Below are positions 57,690-64,000 of a DNA stretch of 64,000 nt, one piece after another (position 1 is the stretch's first letter; every line of letters starts with the position of its first letter). The stretch is from Pseudeuparius sepicola (lineage: Eukaryota; Arthropoda; Insecta; Coleoptera; Anthribidae). The stretch covers positions 10,632,501-10,696,500 of the forward strand of contig OY987301.1 of the NCBI GenBank assembly GCA_963920635.1, written 5' to 3'. The position numbers were made by a program, and so were the translations under genes. Below the pieces are notes generated by a model. The model made no database searches. It saw only the letters and a list, made by a program, of their open reading frames with translations, and was not told the DNA's origin.

Positions 57690-59345
57690 TATAATTTGAA
57701 TATATTTTTTAATAAACAACGATTTTAAAAAGATCTAAAAGCATAACAAAACAAATACAAAAACGGACTAAAAAGTATAAAATAATTTTTCCTAGCCCCA
57801 TAAAAATTCGAAAAACGTGGGGCGCATGCAATAAATAACTGATATATGCACTTAAGTCAATGATAGCTATTCCTGTACTCTCCTTATTCTATTACCTATC
57901 TATTGCATCCTTAGACAAGGAAAGAGAGAGGACGCGAGTGCTGAAATAATATATTTATTTGCGGCGATTTCGAATCAATCAAAATAAAATAAATATAATG
58001 CACTCCCATGGAAACCAGCCCATATTTTATCATAATCAATTAATAAATTTTAAATAAATACGATGTTAAAAAATAATTATATTGGTCCTAATTTACAAAC
58101 AAAACAATGCACATTATCATACGTAAAGGTAGAAGGAATTTGAAGAAGTTATATTGAGAAACAATAAAGTTTTAGGGCATCTTTCAAAGGTAGCCTGTTC
58201 AATATTTACCTGTGAAACGAAATCCCGGGCTCTTGTTTTTCACTTCTGCGTTTGCAACCAAACGCTGATCAATTCACCATCGTAAGATAAGTATATTTTT
58301 CCCTTCATGACTGTTACTTTTAATTCACAAATTCACGAAATTAACTCACAACGTACTCGCTTTGTCTTCCATATATAAATGGCCGGTAACAGTCAATTGG
58401 GAGAATTAAAAATGAAGAAAAATATACACTGCCTATAGAAAAATAATTACATTACAATTTATTGCAGGCCGCGGGTCCCATATAATTTGAATATATTTTT
58501 TAATAAACAACGATTTTAAAAAGATCTAAAAGCATAACAAAACAAATACAAAAACGGACTAAAAAGTATAAAATAATTTTTCCTAGCCCCATAAAAATTC
58601 GAAAAACGTGGGACGCATGCAATAAATAACTGATATATGCACTTAAGTCAATGACAGCTATTCCTGTACTCTCCTTATTCTATTACCTATCTATTGCATC
58701 CTTAGGGCCACGACAGGCCAGTGGCGTAGCATGAAAGGCCTTCTTAGCCAATATCATGGTGTTTATTTGCAGATAATTTCCCAAATGTAAAGCTAGTGTC
58801 AAGTGCTGAAAGAATATATTTATTTGCGGCGATTTCGAATCAATCAAAATAAAATAAATGTAATGCACTCCCATGGAAACCAGCCCATATTTTATCATAA
58901 TCAATTAATAAATTTTAAATAAATACGATGTTAAAAAATAATTATATTGGTCCTAATTTACAAACAAAACAATGCACATTATCATACGTAAAGGTAGGAG
59001 GAATTTGAAGAAGTTATATTGAGAAACAATAAAGTTTTAGGGCATCTTTCAAAGGTAGCCTGTTCAATATTTACCTGTGAAACGAAATCCCGGGCTCTTG
59101 TTTTTCACTTCTGCGTTTGCAACCAAACGCTGATCAATTCACCATCGTAAGATAAGTATATTTTTCCCTTCATGACTGTTACTTTTAATTCACAAATTCA
59201 CGAAATTAACTCACAACGTACTCGCTTTGTCTGCCATATATAAATGGCCGGTAACAGTCAATTGGGAGAATTAAAAATGAAGAAAAATATACACTGCCTA
59301 TAGAAAAATAATTACATTACAATTTATTGCAGGCCGCGGGTCCCA
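57690..59345 (-). repeat. Direct duplication of a 0.8-kb promoter-like cassette
   Basis: Copy A is 57690-58480 and copy B 58481-59345, joined without a gap. They are nearly identical except for a segment at 57913-57940, replaced in B by about 100 different bases (58707-58805). On the minus strand each copy reads TTATATATGG, then about 130 bases with a 22-codon frame (MKGKIYLSYDGELISVWLQT...), then TTTCACAG/GTAAATATTG, a good splice donor. So each looks like a TATA promoter with a short first exon. No downstream exon is recognised. A duplicated LTR-like or alternative first exon are both possible. Confidence 0.75.
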
Positions 59346-59565
59346 AACGCTTCCTTTGCTCCTTTGATACATAAATAACTATTAATTTGTTGGTATGACG
59401 TTGGTCTGTGATTGATATCGTGCAATATTTCTACAGCATTATTTTCCGTTATCTTGAAATATTTATGATTTATTTTTATCAAAAACTGCATAGAAAGTAT
59501 CTTTAACCACAGAGGCATGCGCACCATATTAAAAAATATCTTAACGCATTGTTGACTTGTGTATA

Positions 59566-60917
59566 CAGTGTGTCCCACTTAAGGACTGACCACCCCAGTA
59601 AAATTTTTATTTATAGCTCGATTTTCATAAACTTTTTTTTGTTGGATAGAGCTTCAAAAATGGCATGAAACGCATAATTCATGTGCCTCGTGCGTTAAAG
59701 TCATGGCCCACTGAGACGGTGTTTTAGTGCTGAAATTTCGAGAAGTACTATTAGGGATTTTTTTAGAGGAAAATTAATGCCAGACTCTTATTCAGCATTG
59801 TTCGAAACCCAAACGTACCAATTTGCTTTGCCGTAGCTCTACAGGGAGTTTCAAAATTTTTATTGCCACACTTAAGGGCTGACCACCTCCGTAAAATTTT
59901 TATTTATAGCTCGATTTTCATAAACTTCTTTTTGTTGGGTGAGCTTTAAAAATGGCAATAAATGCATAATTCAGGTGCCTCGTGCGTTAAATTCATGGCC
60001 CACTGATACGGTGTTTTAGTGCTGAAATTTCGAGAAGTACTATTAGGGATTTTTTAGAGGAAAATTAATGCCGATTTCTTGTTCAGCGTTATTGGAAACC
60101 CAAACGTACCAATTTGCATTACCATAGCTCCACAGGGTGCTCCAAAAAAATTAAAAGGAAAAGTAAGGCCGGATTCTTACATGCAGTGAGAGGTTCCAAA
60201 CAAAAACGTACTAATTTGTAATTAATTTTCTTAATTTCTGGTAAGTTGGTCACTAAAATATTCATGAGGAACACTATATTCTTTCAAAAATTTACTAGCG
60301 AACAAATTTTTAATTTAATTTAATATCATCAAATATATGAATAAACAACACAACATAACATAAACTCAAATTTTAGTCATTTCAATTCAATAAAAAATCT
60401 AGCATTAATTTTTCTCTAAAAAAGTCCCTAATAGTACTTACCTACTTCTCGAAATTTCAGCACTAAAACTTCGTCTCAGTGGGCCTTGAATGTAACGCAC
60501 GAGGCACCTGAATTATGCATTTAATGCCATTATTGAAGCTCTATCCAACAAGAAAAAAGTTTATGAAATCGTGCTAAAAATAAAAATTTTACAGGGGTGG
60601 TCACTAATTAAGTGGGACACTAAAATTTTTGAAACACCCTGTAGAGCTATGGTAATTCAAATTGGTACCTTTGGGTTTCGAACAACGCTGAATAAGAATC
60701 AGGCATTGATTTTCCTCTAAAAAAATCCCTAATAGTATTTTTCTAAATTTCAGCACTAAAACACCGTCTCAGTGGGCCATGAATTTAAGGCACGAGGTAC
60801 CTGAATTATACATTTAATGTCATTTTTAAAGCTCTATTCAACAAAAAAAAGTTTATGGAAATCGAGCCATAAATAAAAATTTTACAGGGGTGGCCAGTCC
60901 TTAAGTGGGACACACTG
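59566..60917. mobile_element. 1352-bp palindromic foldback element with internal repeats, TA-flanked
   Basis: The ends CAGTGTGTCCCACTTAAGGA and TCCTTAAGTGGGACACACTG are perfect inverted repeats, flanked by TA (59564-59565 and 60918-60919). The block starting AAAATTTTTATTTATAGCTC occurs twice in the left half (about 59600 and 59896) and twice, inverted, in the right half (about 60575 and 60870), so the palindrome is made of four related arms. Confidence 0.87.
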
Positions 60918-61942
60918 TATTATTATTAAAACTGCTTAATCCCATAGCGCTGATTCTCCAACAAGCATGACCATTGACCATGCCGCGTATTTGATGTAAT
61001 CAAGAAATGTAATTCGTGGGAAGGCTTTGTGGTAATCGGAATAAATAAGCAGTTTACTAAATTGTTCAGTAAGTAAGCCACTATAAAATGAAAACAATGT
61101 CTAATGTTATTATATTGTGTAATTTAAAAAAATTGGAATGAAAGCCTACTAGCGGTGTCTAAAAATCACCAAAGCATTATAATTCCTGATAAATAATGCA
61201 TCATGCATCACACATGGCACCAATAAAAAAACTAGTTAACACCGAAACTAGGACATTATAAGAGAAAAATACTGTCGTCGATTTACAATATTTTATCTAG
61301 AAATCCTGGATCTTTATATTTAAATTAGTCCCTCATTTTATAGTTTCTTAATTATAGGATTTTTCTTTGATATTTCAGACTATCTATGCACAATTTCTAT
61401 TAAGAAAGTAAGGAGTGTATGAAATTGGGAATATTTTTTATTTGTTTATTTGTTCCTAAAGTGAAAACCGAAATAAATTACTTTTGAAGATAAGTTTCAT
61501 TAGGTATATGCTATAGGCCTTTGTGCTATTGTAAATTCTTATTTAATGTACCTTTGTTCTCTTTATTCTCTATAATTAGGTAGTTACCTCTTGACTAGTG
61601 TAAATAAATAATTGTCACACTATACAATGGCTCATTACAATACAGGAAAATATCTAATATTTATATTATGTATGTGATTATTAGCCAACTCTTATTAACA
61701 GTTATATTCTAATAGAATCCAGTTTTTCTGTTGTTTCAATTTAATGTCAGCAGAAGTACAATAATATTCTAAACGATAATCTCAAATAAATATTAATAAT
61801 TTACTATACAAGCCCAAAAAAACTCATACAATCAACAAAATAATGAAGCAACTTTCTAATAATTACTATCTCAAAAAAGTCACAACTACATACGGATCAA
61901 GGAACAATTCAAAGGGTTGATACTGTATTAATTTGTTATTTG
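60918..61942. other. No recognised gene
   Basis: AT-rich spacer between two mobile elements; no exon or structured repeat noticed. Confidence 0.5.
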
Positions 61943-61944
61943 TA

Positions 61945-64000
61945 CAGGGTGATTCATTTAACATGGGAAATGCGTTTTTCTCGAAAACGGCTGGAGGAAA
62001 ATTCGTTCTGTAAAAAGTATGTTGTAGTAGCCAACCTTCGCTCAAAGTTAGGATATAAATTTGACAAAAACCTACACCGACGCTAGGCGTCGCGACGCTC
62101 CGAAATTATTTTTCTCAGAACCATACTTTTTTATTTTTTATTTTAAAAGGTTTATAATTTATAACTACATCATTTTTTTACCTACCCCACTCAAGTAGGC
62201 TGTTTCTGTTAGATCAAGTATCAAGTAGGTATTGGAGAGCAATCTATATTAAAAAACACCAATATTAAATAACTATTAAGTTTATTATTCCGCTTAAAAT
62301 GAAAAAATATGGTCCAATTAATAAATAGTGCACCGTAAATAATACAAAAAACCTGGTAGGCCGTTGAAAATCTAAATTTTGTTTTTTGTTGGTCTGTCAG
62401 CTATCAAAATCTGTCATAACGATCATTACGTGAGGTAGATAATATCGTAACCAAATTTAGTGTTTATAAATTGTGATGTTTACCCACAATGAAAAAGTAG
62501 ATATGTTACTGATTTACGGGGAGGCTGGTAAGAATTCTATAGCGGCGAGAAGACTATATGCCGAAAGATATCCGGGTCTGCGTAAAAACCCTGATGCATT
62601 TTCTGGTAAGATTCTATCATCGAGAAGTTTGTCATCAAATACCAAAATTGCGTACTACGGTTTGTAGGTAAGAGATCCAGGCGAAAATCTGCTGCTTCAG
62701 ATGCAAATGTTGCGTTAATAATAATTTTTTTTGAAAACTACCCACATGCGTCAATAAGAGAAGCCTCAAGAGACTTAAATTTAAAATATTCCACTATACA
62801 GCGAGTTCTAAAAACTACAAAGTTTCATGATTATGAAATAAATTTTTTGCAAGATTTATCTGCAACGGATTTTGAACGAGGAGAAAGTTTCTTTTTCAAT
62901 TTCTTGTTGCTCTAAATGATGATCCAAATTTATATTCCCATATTTGATGGACCGACGAAAGTCATTTTGTTAGTCACGGCAAACCCAACAGAAAAAATAC
63001 CCACCACTGGTCGGATGAAAACCCTCATAAAATTAGACCAGTTCAAAGGCAAGGGCATTTTGGCATAAATGTATGGTGTGGCCTAATAGGTCGCCATTTA
63101 ATTGGTCCATATTCTTATGAGGGCACCTTAACTGGGCAAACATATTTGGACTTTTTACAAAATAAACTTCCTGAGTTATTAGAAGATGTTCCCCTTCAAG
63201 TCAGAAGAAACATGTGGTTTCAATTGGATGGTGCCCATGTCATACCGCTCGTACAGTGCAAAATTATTTAAATATTCATTTTGAAGATAGGTTGATTGGA
63301 ATAGGAGGCACTTTGACATTTCCCCCAAGATCTCCAGACTTGACGCCCCTAGATTTTTTTCTATGGGGAACTCTGAAACAAGAGGTTTATAAAACAAAAT
63401 CAAACAATATAGACCACCTCAGGGAGAAAATTTTAAATGCATGTCATATAATAAGAAATGCTGATGTCATTAAAAAAGTAACAAAAAAGGAAATCAGACA
63501 ACGTTTTAATTTATGTTTAGATCATAATGGAGGCTACATAGAACAATTTCTAAAATAAATACTTACCTAATTTTATTTTGCTTTCAGTTTATAATAGGTA
63601 GGTACCCATATTTTTGTTGTATTTTTTCATTTTAAGCGCAATAATAAACTTGATAGTTATTTAATATTGTTTTTTTACTATAGCTTGCTCTCTAATACTT
63701 ACTTGATACCTAACAATACCTACTTGATATACATGATCTAACAGAAACAGCCTACTTGAGTGGGGTAGGTGAAAAAATGATGTAGTTATAAATTATAAAA
63801 ACTCGCGTATAACTTCTGAACGGTTAGGAATAGAAAAATACTTATGAAGGAAAAAATGCATCTAATTTATCCACCTTTAAAAAAAAACAAAAAGTATGGT
63901 TCTGAGAAAAATAATTTCGGAGCGTCGCGACGCCTAGCGTCGGTGTAGGTTTTTGTCAAATTTATATCCTAACTTTGAGCGAAGGTTGGCTACTACAACA
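61945..64000 (+). mobile_element. Mariner-like transposon with about 370-bp inverted repeats, cut by the window edge
   Basis: The left end is CAGGGTGATTCATTTAACAT after TA at 61943. The left arm to about 62312 is repeated inverted at 63620-64000; matching blocks include AGCGTCGCGACGCC (reverse GGCGTCGCGACGCT) and CTACCCCACTCAAGTAGG. The right arm stops at the window end where it matches 62020, so about 75 more bases are expected. A decayed transposase lies between the arms. Confidence 0.9.
62476..63558 (+). pseudogene. Tc1/mariner-superfamily transposase (DUF4817 + DDE), frameshifted
   Basis: The N-terminus MFTHNEKVDMLLIYGEAGKN is the DUF4817 helix-turn-helix start. After a stop at 62665 another frame continues with the second helix-turn-helix (SIREASRDLNLKYSTIQR). 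The catalytic residues appear as WTDESHF near 62945, WFQLDGA near 63216 and SPDLTPLDFFLWG near 63340. At least three breaks are visible: the stop at 62665, a frame change and stops around 62890-62945, and a one-base shift near 63240. The last open part runs to TAA at 63556. The copy cannot make a whole enzyme, but each domain is recognisable. Confidence 0.85.

Overview
The window is nuclear DNA from an insect. It is AT-rich, has short introns inside genes and long repeat-filled gaps between them, and is packed with DNA transposons and LINE fragments. The decisive evidence is a tandem cluster of Osiris (DUF1676) genes, a family known only from insects and normally kept in one syntenic cluster. 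I cannot name the species; the repeat landscape (palindromic CAGGG-ended elements, CR1-type and R4/Dong-like LINE pieces) would suit a beetle, but that is inference.

Layout. Positions 1-7.4 kb hold the start of a THAP-domain gene (+), the 5' two exons of an M17-like putative aminopeptidase (-, rest outside the window or unrecognised), a tandem repeat interrupted by an inverted-repeat element, and a deleted hAT transposon. From 7.8 to 29 kb seven Osiris genes lie head-to-tail on the + strand. I rebuilt all of them from signal peptide to stop by reading splice junctions: introns 1 and 2 keep phases 0 and 1 throughout, and all end near an AQxLAY-like motif. Genes 1 and 2 are a close pair. Genes 3-6 are a second subfamily; three of these four have lost the N-terminal cysteine pair. 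Gene 6 uses a GC-AG intron. Gene 7 is followed by a decayed partial copy of itself. A possible unidentified terminal exon (-) lies just before gene 6.

From 31.8 to 54.2 kb the - strand carries an eighth Osiris gene, transcribed toward the cluster. Its third exon ends at a strong splice donor that overlaps an in-frame stop codon and is followed 29 bases later by AATAAA. If spliced, the frame runs in phase through five more exons, over 16 kb, giving a 727-residue protein with a coiled coil, a Pro-rich stretch and a cysteine-containing C-terminal domain. If not spliced, an ordinary 344-residue Osiris protein results. Immediately upstream of this gene are two arrays of 18-bp units full of ATCGATA, which match the DREF/BEAF-32 boundary motif.

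From 55 to 64 kb I see no cellular gene: there are large palindromic TA-flanked elements, an 0.8 kb direct duplication carrying a promoter-like and splice-donor-like cassette, and a nearly complete mariner-like (DUF4817/DDE) element with a frameshifted transposase that runs off the right edge. Its CAGGG terminus matches the palindromic elements elsewhere in the window.

Osiris proteins are known to be secretory/endosomal membrane proteins of cuticle-forming cells, expressed together in late embryo and pupa; in Drosophila the cluster coincides with the Triplo-lethal locus. The shared TATA promoters and head-to-tail order here fit co-regulated expression.
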